Shown here piece after piece: positions 45,230 to 53,726 of a stretch of DNA of 64,000 bases (position 1 is the first letter of the stretch; every line of letters starts with the position of its first letter). The notes under the pieces were generated by a model, which saw only the letters and a program-made list of their open reading frames with translations, was not told the origin of the DNA and searched no databases. The stretch spans positions 168,156 through 232,155 of the forward strand of contig NZ_JACORU010000009.1 in assembly GCF_014297445.1 (NCBI RefSeq), written 5' to 3'. Position numbers and translations under genes: made by a program. The stretch is from Ramlibacter albus (GTDB taxonomy: Bacteria; Pseudomonadota; Gammaproteobacteria; Burkholderiales; Burkholderiaceae_C).

Positions 45230-46423
45230 TCAGGCGATGACCGCCCGCGCGCGCAACTGCTCGATGTCCGCCTCGGCCAGCCCGATGCCCTGCAGCAGCT
45301 CCGCGCTGTGCTCGCCCAGCCTGGGCGGGTGCAGCCGGATACCGAGGCGCTGCCCCGCGAGCGTAATCGGGAACAGGGTGGTCTTGACGGAATCGCCCGC
45401 CCTGGGGCCGTCGGGCAGCTTCACGTCCGCCAGGCCGCCGGTGGCGAGCAAGTGCTCGTCATCGTAAAGGTCTTCGGGTTTCCGGATGGGCGCGAAGGGC
45501 AAGCCAGCCTTTTCCATTAACGATGCCAGCTCTGCCGCGCTGCGATGGGCCAGGCGCTCGGCGATCGTCTTGATCAGGCGCGGCCGCTGCACCACGCGCA
45601 GGTTGTTCGTGGCGAGCTCGGGCTCGTCCTTGAGGTCCGCGAAACCCATGGTGTCGCAGAAGGTGCGCCACTGCGCGTCGCTCACGGCGGCCAGGAAGAT
45701 CTGCTCGCCGTCCTTCACCGTGAACACGTCGTACACGGCCCACGGGTTGTCGCGGGCGGGCATGGGGTTGGCGGGTTTGCCGGTCACGGCGTACTGCAGC
45801 ATGTGCTGGCCGACGAGGAACACGTTGTTCTCGTACAGCGCCGACTGCACTTCCATGCCCTTGCCGGTGATGCCACGCTGGATGAGCGCGCCCAGCACGC
45901 CGATGGCGCCGAACAAACCGCCCATGATGTCGTTGACGCTCGTGCCCGCGCGCAGCGGGTCGCCGGGGCGGCCGGTCATGTAGGCGAGGCCGGCCATCAT
46001 CTGCACCACTTCGTCGAGCGCGGTGCGGTGGTCGTACGGGCCGGGCAGGAAGCCCTTGTGGCTGGCGTAGATCACCTTGGGGTTGGTCCTGGCGATGGTC
46101 TCGTAGTCGAGGCCGTACTTCTGCATCGTGCCCGGCTTGAAGTTCTCGCACACGACGTCGGCCGTCGCGCACAGCTTGCGCGCGAGCTCCGCGCCTTCGG
46201 GCGAGTGGATGTCGATGCCGATGCTCTTCTTGTTGCGGTTGAACATCGGGAAGAAGCCGGCGCCCGCCCCGAGCAGGCGGCGCGTGCCTTCGCCGGCGAC
46301 CGGTTCGACCTTGATGACCTCGGCACCCATGTCCGCGAGCACCATGCCGCAGGTGGGGCCCATCACCATGTGGGTGAATTCGATGACGCGCAGGCCCTTG
46401 AGGGGCTGGGGAATGTCGTTCAC
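45230..46423 (-). CDS. CaiB/BaiF-family (class III) CoA-transferase
   Basis: 397 residues. N-terminal PLKGLRVIEFTHMVMGPTCG, MGAEVIKVEP, the family Asp in SVNDIMGGLFGAIGVLGAL-like region, and C-terminal GEHSAELLQGIGL. Class III enzymes move CoA between carboxylic acids through an aspartyl thioester. The GTG start overlaps the stop of the lyase gene (GTGA), so the two enzymes are co-translated. In context it would activate the hydroxy-acid that the lyase cleaves. The substrate is inferred only. Confidence 0.9.
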   Translation of the reverse strand: MNDIPQPLKGLRVIEFTHMVMGPTCGMVLADMGAEVIKVEPVAGEGTRRLLGAGAGFFPMFNRNKKSIGIDIHSPEGAELARKLCATADVVCENFKPGTMQKYGLDYETIARTNPKVIYASHKGFLPGPYDHRTALDEVVQMMAGLAYMTGRPGDPLRAGTSVNDIMGGLFGAIGVLGALIQRGITGKGMEVQSALYENNVFLVGQHMLQYAVTGKPANPMPARDNPWAVYDVFTVKDGEQIFLAAVSDAQWRTFCDTMGFADLKDEPELATNNLRVVQRPRLIKTIAERLAHRSAAELASLMEKAGLPFAPIRKPEDLYDDEHLLATGGLADVKLPDGPRAGDSVKTTLFPITLAGQRLGIRLHPPRLGEHSAELLQGIGLAEADIEQLRARAVIA

Positions 46424-47346
46424 GCGGTCACCTGTTCCTTCATCGTCTTCGGCAGGCCGGCGCGCCAGACGCTGCCGTGCAGTTGTTCGCCTTCGAGCCA
46501 CTTCGCGACCTTGCCTCGCAGCGCGATCAGCTTGTCGAAGTCCTGCCCCGTCTCGACACCCATGCTCTGCAGCATGTACTGCACGTCTTCCGTCGCCACA
46601 TTGCCGCTGGCACCCGGCGCATGCGGGCAACCGCCGATGCCGCCGATGGACGCGTCGAAGCGGGTGATGCCCATCTCCCACGCCGCAAAGCAGTTGGCGA
46701 GGCCGAGGCCGCGCGTGTCATGGAAGTGCGCGCAATTGAGCTTGTCGCCCGTGACCTTGAGCACCTTCTCGTAGAGGCGCTTCACTTGCTGCGGGTCCGC
46801 GTAGCCCACGGTGTCCGCAAGGCCGACGGAGTCGACGCCTTCGTCGAGCACGTATTGCACGAGCCGCACGACTTCTTCTTCCGGCACATGGCCCTGGATC
46901 GTGCAGCCGAACGCGGTGCTGATGCCCACCTCGATCTTCGTCTTCGAGCCCGCTGCGTCGCGTGCATCGCGGATGCGCACGATCTCGGCCACCACGTCGT
47001 CGGGCGTCTTGCGGAGGTTGGCGAGCGAGTGCGCGTGGCTCGCCGACAGCGGCAGCAGCATCAGCTCCGCCTTGCATTCCATCGCGCGCTCGGCGCCCTT
47101 CATGTTCGGCACGAGCACCGAGGCCTTCAGGCCCGGCAGCGTCTGCGCGAACGCGAGAACCTCGGCCGTATCGGCCAGCTGCGGCAGCAAACGCGCGGGC
47201 ACGAACGAGCCCACTTCGATCTCGCGCTGCCCGGCAGCGTATGCATCGCGGATCCACTCGATCTTGGCAGCGGTGGGCACGATGGTGGCGACGCTCTGCA
47301 GCCCGTCGCGCAGGCCCATTTCGCGGAGGATGGCTTGTTTCGGCAT
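46420..47346 (-). CDS. HMG-CoA-lyase-like DRE-TIM enzyme
   Basis: 308 residues. EMGLRDGLQSV at the start provides the catalytic Arg-Asp. Metal-binding H-x-H is in CAHFHDTRGLGLAN, and the lyase cysteine loop is GGIGGCPHAPGASGN, the classic HMG-CoA lyase signature. It cleaves HMG-CoA or a related 3-hydroxy-3-methyl acyl-CoA (for example citramalyl-CoA). Co-translated with a CoA-transferase; divergent from a LysR gene. In leucine degradation one would expect methylcrotonyl-CoA genes nearby, and none are seen. Confidence 0.92.
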   Translation of the reverse strand: MPKQAILREMGLRDGLQSVATIVPTAAKIEWIRDAYAAGQREIEVGSFVPARLLPQLADTAEVLAFAQTLPGLKASVLVPNMKGAERAMECKAELMLLPLSASHAHSLANLRKTPDDVVAEIVRIRDARDAAGSKTKIEVGISTAFGCTIQGHVPEEEVVRLVQYVLDEGVDSVGLADTVGYADPQQVKRLYEKVLKVTGDKLNCAHFHDTRGLGLANCFAAWEMGITRFDASIGGIGGCPHAPGASGNVATEDVQYMLQSMGVETGQDFDKLIALRGKVAKWLEGEQLHGSVWRAGLPKTMKEQVTA

Positions 47347-47363
47347 GGTTGCCAGTCTAGAAT

Positions 47364-47395
47364 TTCCAAACCGAAATTTCTACTCAGTTTTGGAA
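47364..47395. promoter_or_regulatory. Inverted repeat in the lyase/LysR divergent promoter region
   Basis: TTCCAAA (47364-47370) and TTTGGAA (47389-47395) form an inverted repeat 18 bases apart, in an AT-rich 94-base gap between the lyase start and the LysR start. Further copies of TTCC/GGAA-type words follow (GTTCCATTTCGGAAT; GGAATCTCT twice). Such dyads are the usual binding place of a LysR regulator controlling itself and the divergent operon. Confidence 0.5.
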
Positions 47396-47440
47396 TGCCA
47401 GACGTTCCATTTCGGAATCTCTGGAATCTCTGGACTTCTC

Positions 47441-48346
47441 TTGCGCGACCTCGACCTCACCAGCCTGCGCCTCTTCGTCTCCGTGTGCGAGACGGGCAAC
47501 ATCGCGCGCGCGGGCGAGCGGGCCAACATCGTGGGCAGCGCCATCAGCAAGCGGCTCGCGCAGCTGGAAGACACGCTCGGCACGCCATTGCTCACGCGCA
47601 AGCGGCACGGCGTGGCGCCCACGGCCGCGGGGCAGACCTTGCTGGAGCACGCACGCGCGATGCTCGCCAGCGCGTCGGCCATCGAGCGCGACATGGGCGC
47701 GTACGCGGCAGGCGCGCGCGGGCAGGTGCGCATCCTCGCGTCGGCATCGGCGCTGGCGGAGTCGCTGGCCGATGACATCGCGACCTTCCTGCACGAGCCC
47801 GCGCACGCGAACATCCAGGTGAACCTGGAGGAGCGCGTGAGCCCCGACATCGTGCGCGGCATCCGCGACGGCACCGCGTCCATCGGCGTGTGCTGGGACG
47901 CCGCGGACATCGGCACGCTGCAGGCACGGCCGTATCGCACCGATAAGCTCGCGATGGTCGTGCCGCGCAAGCACCCGCTGGCGAGCCGCAAGAGCGTGCG
48001 CTTCGAGGAGATCCTCGACTACGAGCACGTGAGCCTGCCGGTGAACAGCGCGGTGCAGGTGATGCTGCAGCGCGAGGCGGCACGTGTGGGCAAGGTGTTC
48101 CGCTACCGCGTGGTCGTCAACAACTTCGAAGCCGCGCTGCGCGTCGTGCGCGCGGGGCTGGCCGTGTGCCTCGTGCCGAAGGAAGTGGCGGAGATCTACG
48201 CCACCATGTACGAGCTGAAGATCATCCCGCTTTCGGAACCGTGGGCCGAGCGCCGGTTCATCATCGTTTACCGCGACGAAGCAACGTTGACGCCGGCGGC
48301 GCAACTGCTCGTCGATCATCTGGCGGCCAAGGGCCAGGCATCATGA
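47441..48346 (+). CDS. LysR-family transcriptional regulator
   Basis: 301 residues. The N-terminal helix-turn-helix is LTSLRLFVSVCETGNIARAG with SAISKRLAQLEDTLGTPLL, and the C-terminal effector domain carries IGVCWDAADIGTLQARP. The TTG 47441 start is the family-like one (LRDLDLTSLRLF). Divergent from the lyase/CoA-transferase/TctC operon and overlapping the aconitase-type gene by ATGA, it probably controls both in response to a pathway acid. Confidence 0.9.
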   Translation: MRDLDLTSLRLFVSVCETGNIARAGERANIVGSAISKRLAQLEDTLGTPLLTRKRHGVAPTAAGQTLLEHARAMLASASAIERDMGAYAAGARGQVRILASASALAESLADDIATFLHEPAHANIQVNLEERVSPDIVRGIRDGTASIGVCWDAADIGTLQARPYRTDKLAMVVPRKHPLASRKSVRFEEILDYEHVSLPVNSAVQVMLQREAARVGKVFRYRVVVNNFEAALRVVRAGLAVCLVPKEVAEIYATMYELKIIPLSEPWAERRFIIVYRDEATLTPAAQLLVDHLAAKGQAS

Positions 48347-50217
48347 AGTTCAACAAGATCCTTTACCTGCGCAGCGGCGCGCAGCTGCGCGACGACGTTT
48401 CCACCGACGAGATCACGCCGGTGGCGATCATGTCCTACTACGACGACAGGCTGGGGCAGTTTGCGTACACCGGGTTCAAGGGCGACCTTGCCATTGCCCG
48501 GGGCGACGTGGCTGCCGGCGGCTACGACGTGACGGTGGCCGGCAAGCGCTACGGCAAGGGCAGCTCGCGCGAGCACAGCCCGGCGGCGGAGAAGCTGGCG
48601 GGCATCCGGCTTGTGGTTGCCGAGAGCTTCGAGCGGATTTACCGGCAGAACGCGGACAACATCGGGTTGTTCACGTCGACGGACATGTCGCTGGTGGGGC
48701 GCATCGAACGCGGCGAGGACATCGCCATCGACGAATTGCTCCGCGGCCGCGACGAGCAAGCAGCGGCGATCCTCCGCGCAGGCGGCCTGCTGAAATACTG
48801 CGCCGCGCTCGCCGCCATCGCAGCCACCGCCGAACCGCGTCATTCCGGGCTTGACCCGGAATCCATCGCCGCGCGCCGCCCGCTCACGCTCTTCGAAAAG
48901 ATTGTCGCCCGCCGCCGCGAGGGCAACTTCGTCCGCCCGCACCTGCGCTTCATCCACGAGTACTACACCGGCATGGCCGCGCACATGCTCAAGGTGGCGT
49001 CCCCCGACGGTTACCAGGTGCAGGACCCCGCCTCAGTCGTCGTCTTCGAAGACCACAGCTCCTACGTCGACGAGAGCCCCGCCCACATTCGCATGGGCCT
49101 CATCCCCAACATGCGCGCGATGCAGCAGGCGCAGCGCGACTTCATCGCGCAGCACGATTTGCGTTCGCACCGGACGCTCACGGACGCGGAAGCCCGCGCC
49201 GACGACGGAAGCAATGTCGCCGGCATCTCCCACGCGATGGTGGCGGAGCTCTATGCGCTGCCCGGCCAGGTGGTGGTCGGCACGGACTCGCACACGCCGC
49301 ACAGCGGCGCCCTCGGTTGTGTCGCCTTCGGCGTGGGCACCACCGACATGGCCAACGCTTTCGTCAACGGCACGGTGCGCCTGGGCACCCCTGAGCAATT
49401 GCGCGTCGAACTGCAAGGCCCCCTGCCCGCGGGCTTGAGCGCCAAGGACATCGTGCTGCACCTGCTCGCGCTGCCGCAGATCAAGAGCGGCGGCGGCGTG
49501 GGCAAGGTGTTCGAGTTCACCGGCAGCGCCGTCCGCGCGATGTCGATCGACGAGCGCGCGACGCTCACCAACATGACCGCGGAGCTGGGCGGCTTCACCG
49601 GCATCGTGGCGCCGGACGAGGAGACGGTGCGCTTCCTGAAGGAGCGGCGCGGGATCGACTTCACGCTCGAGCCTTGGATGCGCAGCGACGACGAAGCAAG
49701 CTACGCGCAGACGATCACGGTCGATTGCTCGAAGCTCTCGCCCATGGTGGCCGGGCCCGGGGACCCCGGCAACGGCGTGCCCCTCGCGGAGCTCGACCGC
49801 GAAGTGACGATCGACATCGCCTACGGCGGCTCGTGCACCGCCGGCAAGCGCGAGGACTTCGACCGCTACCACGAGGTGCTCGCGTGGGGCCTCGCGCATG
49901 GCAGGAAGGTGCCATCGCACGTCCAGCTGTACCTGCAATACGGCACGACGGCCGTGCGCGACTACTGCATCGCCAAGGGCTACGACAAGACCTTCGAAGC
50001 CGCCGGCGCGCGCATCCTGCAGCCGTCGTGCGGCGCGTGCGCCAACTGCGGCCCGGGTTCGTCCACCGACGCGTCGCAAGTGACCGTGAGCGCGATCAAC
50101 CGCAACTTCCCCGGCCGCAGCGGGCCGGGGCAGGTGTGGCTGGCGAGCCCCGCCACCGTGATGGCGAGCGCACTCGCGGGCAAGCTGGCTTCGTTCGAGG
50201 AACTGCAGGCGACGTAA
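48343..50217 (+). CDS. Aconitase-superfamily hydratase, permuted LeuD-LeuC fusion
   Basis: 624 residues in inverted domain order. The swivel (LeuD-like) domain is first (about 1-160; STDEITPVAIMSYY, GKGSSREHSPAAEKLAGI). The catalytic LeuC-like part follows (about 175-624) with GTDSHTPHSGALGCVAFGVG and the three [4Fe-4S] cysteines in GGSCTAGKRED and QPSCGACANCGPG. The enzyme should hydrate or isomerise a branched di- or tricarboxylic acid. A palindromic repeat codes residues 166-174 (RHSGLDPES) at the domain junction. It is coupled to the LysR gene. Candidates: citraconate/mesaconate hydratase, dimethylmaleate-type hydratase or isopropylmalate isomerase; not decidable. Confidence 0.86.
   Translation: MKFNKILYLRSGAQLRDDVSTDEITPVAIMSYYDDRLGQFAYTGFKGDLAIARGDVAAGGYDVTVAGKRYGKGSSREHSPAAEKLAGIRLVVAESFERIYRQNADNIGLFTSTDMSLVGRIERGEDIAIDELLRGRDEQAAAILRAGGLLKYCAALAAIAATAEPRHSGLDPESIAARRPLTLFEKIVARRREGNFVRPHLRFIHEYYTGMAAHMLKVASPDGYQVQDPASVVVFEDHSSYVDESPAHIRMGLIPNMRAMQQAQRDFIAQHDLRSHRTLTDAEARADDGSNVAGISHAMVAELYALPGQVVVGTDSHTPHSGALGCVAFGVGTTDMANAFVNGTVRLGTPEQLRVELQGPLPAGLSAKDIVLHLLALPQIKSGGGVGKVFEFTGSAVRAMSIDERATLTNMTAELGGFTGIVAPDEETVRFLKERRGIDFTLEPWMRSDDEASYAQTITVDCSKLSPMVAGPGDPGNGVPLAELDREVTIDIAYGGSCTAGKREDFDRYHEVLAWGLAHGRKVPSHVQLYLQYGTTAVRDYCIAKGYDKTFEAAGARILQPSCGACANCGPGSSTDASQVTVSAINRNFPGRSGPGQVWLASPATVMASALAGKLASFEELQAT
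48839..48865 (+). repeat. Palindromic repeat half-element inside the aconitase-type gene
   Basis: GTCATTCCGGGCTTGACCC plus GGAATCCA is a 27-base palindromic unit with the same GTCA-x4-GGGCTTGACCC-x4-TCCA plan as 20108-20134. In frame, it encodes part of the linker between the LeuD-like and LeuC-like domains. Confidence 0.87.
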
Positions 50218-50276
50218 GGCGAATCCGGCACCGCGCCGCGCACGTATCGCTGGCACCACTCACAGGAGAACGTGCC

Positions 50277-50666
50277 ATGCAGAACGTTGCGCTCATCCAG
50301 TCCATGTACCAGGCTTTCGGGCAAGGCGACATCGCCACGATCCTGGCGAACTGCACCGACGACATCGAATGGTCGCTGCACGCGACCGTGAACGCGCCCT
50401 ACATCGGCACCGTGCGCGGCAAGGAGGCGGTGCAGAAGTGGTTCGGTCAGCTCGCGGCCAGCGACGACATCACCGTCTTCGAGCCGCGAGAGTTCTTCGG
50501 CGGGACGGACCACGTCACGGTGCTCGGGTTCCAGAAGGCGCGCGTGCTGCCCAAGGGCGGCGAGTTCGAATCGCCGTGGGTGCACGTGTTCAACATCAAG
50601 GGCGGCAAGGTGTCGCGCTGGGTCGGGATGTACGACTCGGCTGCGCGCGTGAAGGCGGGGGGCTGA
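50277..50666 (+). CDS. SnoaL/NTF2-like protein
   Basis: 129 residues with a cone-shaped NTF2-like fold pattern: MQNVALIQSMYQAFGQGDIATILANCTDDIEW at the start, GTVRGKEAVQKWFGQLA, and a WVHVFNIKGGKVSRW strand pair at the end. The family includes small isomerases, hydratases and stress proteins; no catalytic set can be assigned. CAGGAG lies nine bases upstream of the ATG. It follows the aconitase-type gene by 59 bases and overlaps the end of the opposite flavin-reductase gene by 71 bases. Confidence 0.8.
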   Translation: MQNVALIQSMYQAFGQGDIATILANCTDDIEWSLHATVNAPYIGTVRGKEAVQKWFGQLAASDDITVFEPREFFGGTDHVTVLGFQKARVLPKGGEFESPWVHVFNIKGGKVSRWVGMYDSAARVKAGG

Positions 50667-51315
50667 GCGCGCGATCGACGTCCGGGCTGCGGTACATGGC
50701 TTCGGGGATCGAAGCCAGCCGCGAGGGGTGCACCTCGTCGCCCAGCCCGTAGTACCGCTGGAACGACATGATCAGCGGCCGCCACTTGTCCGGGTCGATG
50801 CGGTCCGGGCCCATGGTGATCGCAGGGTCCAGCCACACGCGCTGGACCCGCACCTCGAACACGAGCACGCGGCCACGCAAGGCCGCGTCGTCCTGCCCGG
50901 CGGCGTGCGTGCCTTCCAGCACCGCCTCCATCTGCACCGGGCACTGGCGCGCTCGCGGGGGCTCGATGGTCTCGGAATCGACAGGGTCGAACCCGCTGAT
51001 CCCGAACTTGTCAGCCACGTAGCGATAGCCCCGCGCCGCCTTGTAAGGGGGCACTTCCTTCCGCGCCGTGGTCAGGGCCAGCTTGTCCACCATCCCCACC
51101 TGTGAAGCCGACGGCAGGTTGAGCGTGCACTCACCCGTGCGCCGGATGTTCGCGGCCGTCTGCGACGCCGACCCCAGCCCCAGCATGCACCGCCACCCCA
51201 GCCAGAAAGCCGAGGACATGGGCGCGAGGTTGGGCGAGCCGTCCTCGTTGACGGTGCCGATGAGCACCACGGGGGTGCCGAGATAGAGGATGGGGGGTTC
51301 GCTGGCGATGTGCAT
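50596..51315 (-). CDS. Flavin reductase family (FMN-binding split barrel) protein
   Basis: 239 residues. LGTPVVLIGTVNEDGSPNLAPMSSAFWLG is the characteristic FMN-binding beginning of the FlaRed/DIM6 class, followed by NIRRTGECTLNLPS. It may supply reduced FMN to a monooxygenase or act as an oxidoreductase. Pro/Ser-rich residues at the C-terminus are coded by the stretch overlapping the NTF2-like gene, which suggests the end has drifted. No partner oxygenase is adjacent. Confidence 0.83.
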   Translation of the reverse strand: MHIASEPPILYLGTPVVLIGTVNEDGSPNLAPMSSAFWLGWRCMLGLGSASQTAANIRRTGECTLNLPSASQVGMVDKLALTTARKEVPPYKAARGYRYVADKFGISGFDPVDSETIEPPRARQCPVQMEAVLEGTHAAGQDDAALRGRVLVFEVRVQRVWLDPAITMGPDRIDPDKWRPLIMSFQRYYGLGDEVHPSRLASIPEAMYRSPDVDRALSPPPSRAQPSRTSRPSATPCRP

Positions 51316-51363
51316 GGGCGCACTTTCGCCGCGCCGCCCGGCCCGGTCTGGCCGCTTCCGGAC

Positions 51364-51396
51364 CTGCATTTCGCGAAGCCGCGGCTGCATTTCGCG
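51364..51396 (+). promoter_or_regulatory. Direct repeat with 21-base period upstream of the LytS/LytTR operon
   Basis: CTGCATTTCGCG occurs at 51364-51375 and again at 51385-51396, exactly 21 bases (two helical turns) apart. LytTR-domain regulators bind paired direct repeats with about this spacing, and the operon starting at 51484 ends with a LytTR regulator, so self-regulation is a reasonable inference. Confidence 0.55.
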
Positions 51397-51483
51397 CCGC
51401 GATCCGGCCGTTTTGTCTCGGCGCCGTCGCGCCCGGCGGGCCCGCCCGGCAAAGTCCGCTCCATCGCAGACCGGAGAGACACC

Positions 51484-52398
51484 ATGCAACTGAGCCCCAT
51501 CATCGTCATCCACATGACCGCCGCCCTGGGCGCGCTGGTCACTGGCCCGGTCGCCCTGTGGGCCCGCAAGGGTGCCACCCAGCGCCCGCAACTGCACCGC
51601 GCCTTCGGCTACGCCTGGGTCACGCTGATGATCGTCACGGCCGTGTCCGCCGCGTTCATCCGCAGCGAGCTGAAGTTCAGCTTCGCGGGCTTCTCGCCGA
51701 TCCACCTGTTCATCCCGGCCACGTTCATCGGGCTGTTCTTCGCCTTCCGTGCGCTTGCCAATCGCAACATCGCGCAGCACAAGGCGATCATGCAGCGGCT
51801 GTACTTCGGCGCGGGCATCGGCGCGGGCGTGTTCACGCTGGCACCCAATCGCACCATCGGCAAGTTCCTGGGCACCGGCTACCTGGCACCCATCGTCACC
51901 AACACCCCGCTGTGGGTGTGGGGCCTGCTCGTCGGCCTGCTGGTGCTGGGCTACACGCAGACCCGCGACCGCAACGCCAGCCTCACCCGCATGCTCGTGA
52001 CGCCCGCCGTGATGACCGCCTTCTCGCTTTGGGGCACCGTCAACACCTTCGGCAACGCCGCCACCTTCTCGCTCGTGATGATGACGTGGGCCGTGGTTGC
52101 CGCGGGCGTCTTCAGCCTCGTCGCCGCCGGCACCGCCAAGGCCAGCTACGACGCCGCCACGCGCAGCTTCGCGCTGCCGGGCAGCTGGGTGCCGATGGGC
52201 CTGATCCTGGGCATCTTCATGATCAAGTACGCGTCCGGCGTGGCCATCGCGATGAACCACTCGCTCGTGAACGACCTGACCTTCGGCGTGACCTTGGCTG
52301 CGCTGAGCGGCGTGTTCAGCGGCCTCTTCACCGGCCGCGCCGTGCGGGTGCTCAAGCTCGCCGTGCGCCCCAGCCCCGCCATCGCCCTGCAAGCCTGA
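51484..52398 (+). CDS. DUF2306 membrane protein with a C-terminal membrane domain
   Basis: 304 residues, about eight to nine membrane helices. The N-terminal half (IIVIHMTAALGALVTGPVALWARKGATQRPQLHRAFGYAWVTLM in pieces) has the DUF2306 pattern with a conserved H-x-x-x-G in the first helix and R-x-x-H-R near the second. The C-terminal half is another four-helix unit (DUF6622-like). Function is unknown; the paired histidines could hold haem, but that is only a guess. GGAGA gives the ribosome site. It is first in the operon leading to LytS/LytTR. Confidence 0.72.
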   Translation: MQLSPIIVIHMTAALGALVTGPVALWARKGATQRPQLHRAFGYAWVTLMIVTAVSAAFIRSELKFSFAGFSPIHLFIPATFIGLFFAFRALANRNIAQHKAIMQRLYFGAGIGAGVFTLAPNRTIGKFLGTGYLAPIVTNTPLWVWGLLVGLLVLGYTQTRDRNASLTRMLVTPAVMTAFSLWGTVNTFGNAATFSLVMMTWAVVAAGVFSLVAAGTAKASYDAATRSFALPGSWVPMGLILGIFMIKYASGVAIAMNHSLVNDLTFGVTLAALSGVFSGLFTGRAVRVLKLAVRPSPAIALQA

Positions 52399-52421
52399 AA
52401 CTTCAACCCAAGGAGATGACC

Positions 52422-52694
52422 ATGGATTCGCAAGAGATCGAACGCCTGGCCCGCAAGCGCGCCGGCGCCAAGATGGGCTTCATCGTGCACGCCACCGTGT
52501 ACGTGCTCGTGAACCTGATGCTGATGGCGATGGCGCTGTCGATGGGCCGCAACTGGGCCATCTTCCCGGCCATCAGCTGGGGCTTCGGCCTGGCCATCCA
52601 CGGCGTGGTGGTGTTCTTCCTCACCGGCAACTCGGGCCTGCACGACCGCCTGGTCGAGCGCGAGCGCCTGAAGCTGCAGAGGGACCCGTGGTGA
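52422..52694 (+). CDS. 2TM domain protein (copy 1)
   Basis: 90 residues, two membrane helices (about 20-40 and 47-68), with a short charged start (LARKRAGAKMGF) and a basic end (VERERLKLQRDPW). This 2TM unit is often found fused to LytS-like kinases; here it is separate. It is nearly a copy of the protein at 53727 (ARKRAGAKMG, WGFGL.H). AAGGAG lies seven bases before the ATG. It likely helps membrane organisation of the LytS-type sensor in the same operon. Confidence 0.8.
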   Translation: MDSQEIERLARKRAGAKMGFIVHATVYVLVNLMLMAMALSMGRNWAIFPAISWGFGLAIHGVVVFFLTGNSGLHDRLVERERLKLQRDPW

Positions 52695-52702
52695 GCCGCG
52701 CC

Positions 52703-53719
52703 ATGAAAAGCTACGCCGCGGTGGTGATGGGCGCCACGGTGCTCGCCGCGAGCTGGGCCAGCGGCCCGGCCCACGCAGGCACCGGCCTGACGCAAGTGGA
52801 CTCGGTCACTGTCTTCTACCCGACGCAAGCGCAGGACAAACCCGTCACCCGCGGCCCCTTCACCCTGCGACTGGCCGAGAACGCAGCGCCCGCCCCCGGC
52901 AACAACCGACTGGTCGTGCTGTCGCACGGCTCCGGCGGCGCGGCGTGGAGCTACACCGACCTGGCCCGCCTGCTGGTGCAGGCCGGCTACATCGTCGCGG
53001 TGCCCGAGCACGAAGGCGACAACTGGCACGACCAGGCCAAAATCGGCCCCGCGAGCTGGAAGCAGCGGCCCGCCGAAATTTCCAAGGCCATCGACACGAT
53101 GGCGAAGGACGCGCGCTTCGGCCCGCTCTTCGACGCGAAGAAGGTCGGCATGTACGGCATGTCCGCGGGCGGCCACACGGCGCTGGTGCTCGCCGGCGGC
53201 CGCTGGTCCCCGTCGCAGTTGCTCAAGCACTGCGAGGCGCACCTCGACGAAGACTTCAACACCTGCGCCGCACCGGTGACGCTGCTGGATGGCGGCGTCC
53301 TCGACGGCATGAAGAAGACCATCGCGCGCGGCGTGATCCGCAACCGGCTTGATGATTCGAAGTGGTATTCGCATACCGACCCGCGCATCGTGGCCATCGG
53401 CGCCGAGGTGCCCTTCGCGGCGGACTTCGACGTGGAGTCTCTGCGCGCCCCCACGGCCAGGCTCGGTTTCGTTCGCGCGCACCAGGACATCTGGCTTGCC
53501 CCGCGCTGGCACCTCAACCCGATCGCCGAGGCATGCAAGACGTGCGAGATGATCGCGGACCTGCCCGGCGCCGGCCACGGCTCGCTGCTGTCGCCGCCCG
53601 TGCCGCGCCTTGGCGGCAACGTCGCCACGCTGCTGGCCGACCCGCCCGGCTTCGACCGCGCCGAAGTACCGCGCGTGCACGCCAAGGTGGTGGCCTTCTT
53701 CCGCAAGCACCTAGAATGA
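52703..53719 (+). CDS. Secreted alpha/beta hydrolase (dienelactone-hydrolase-like)
   Basis: 338 residues from ATG 52703 with a signal peptide (MKSYAAVVMGATVLAAS, cleavage after AHA). The hydrolase core has VVLSHGSGGAAWSYTDLARLL, the nucleophile in GMYGMSAGGHTALVLAGG, and the final histidine in PGAGHGSLLS. Several cysteines in the mature protein (EDFNTCAAP, EACKTCEM) suggest disulphides. A GTG at 52691 overlapping the previous stop is a possible alternative start. The substrate is unknown. Confidence 0.83.
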   Translation: MKSYAAVVMGATVLAASWASGPAHAGTGLTQVDSVTVFYPTQAQDKPVTRGPFTLRLAENAAPAPGNNRLVVLSHGSGGAAWSYTDLARLLVQAGYIVAVPEHEGDNWHDQAKIGPASWKQRPAEISKAIDTMAKDARFGPLFDAKKVGMYGMSAGGHTALVLAGGRWSPSQLLKHCEAHLDEDFNTCAAPVTLLDGGVLDGMKKTIARGVIRNRLDDSKWYSHTDPRIVAIGAEVPFAADFDVESLRAPTARLGFVRAHQDIWLAPRWHLNPIAEACKTCEMIADLPGAGHGSLLSPPVPRLGGNVATLLADPPGFDRAEVPRVHAKVVAFFRKHLE

Positions 53720-53726
53720 TTCGCGC

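Noticed and set aside
44042..45520. 492-codon plus-strand open frame over the TctC gene
   Set aside because: Only the first ~40 codons (GIY-YIG tail) are meaningful; the rest is the shadow of the minus-strand TctC and CoA-transferase genes.
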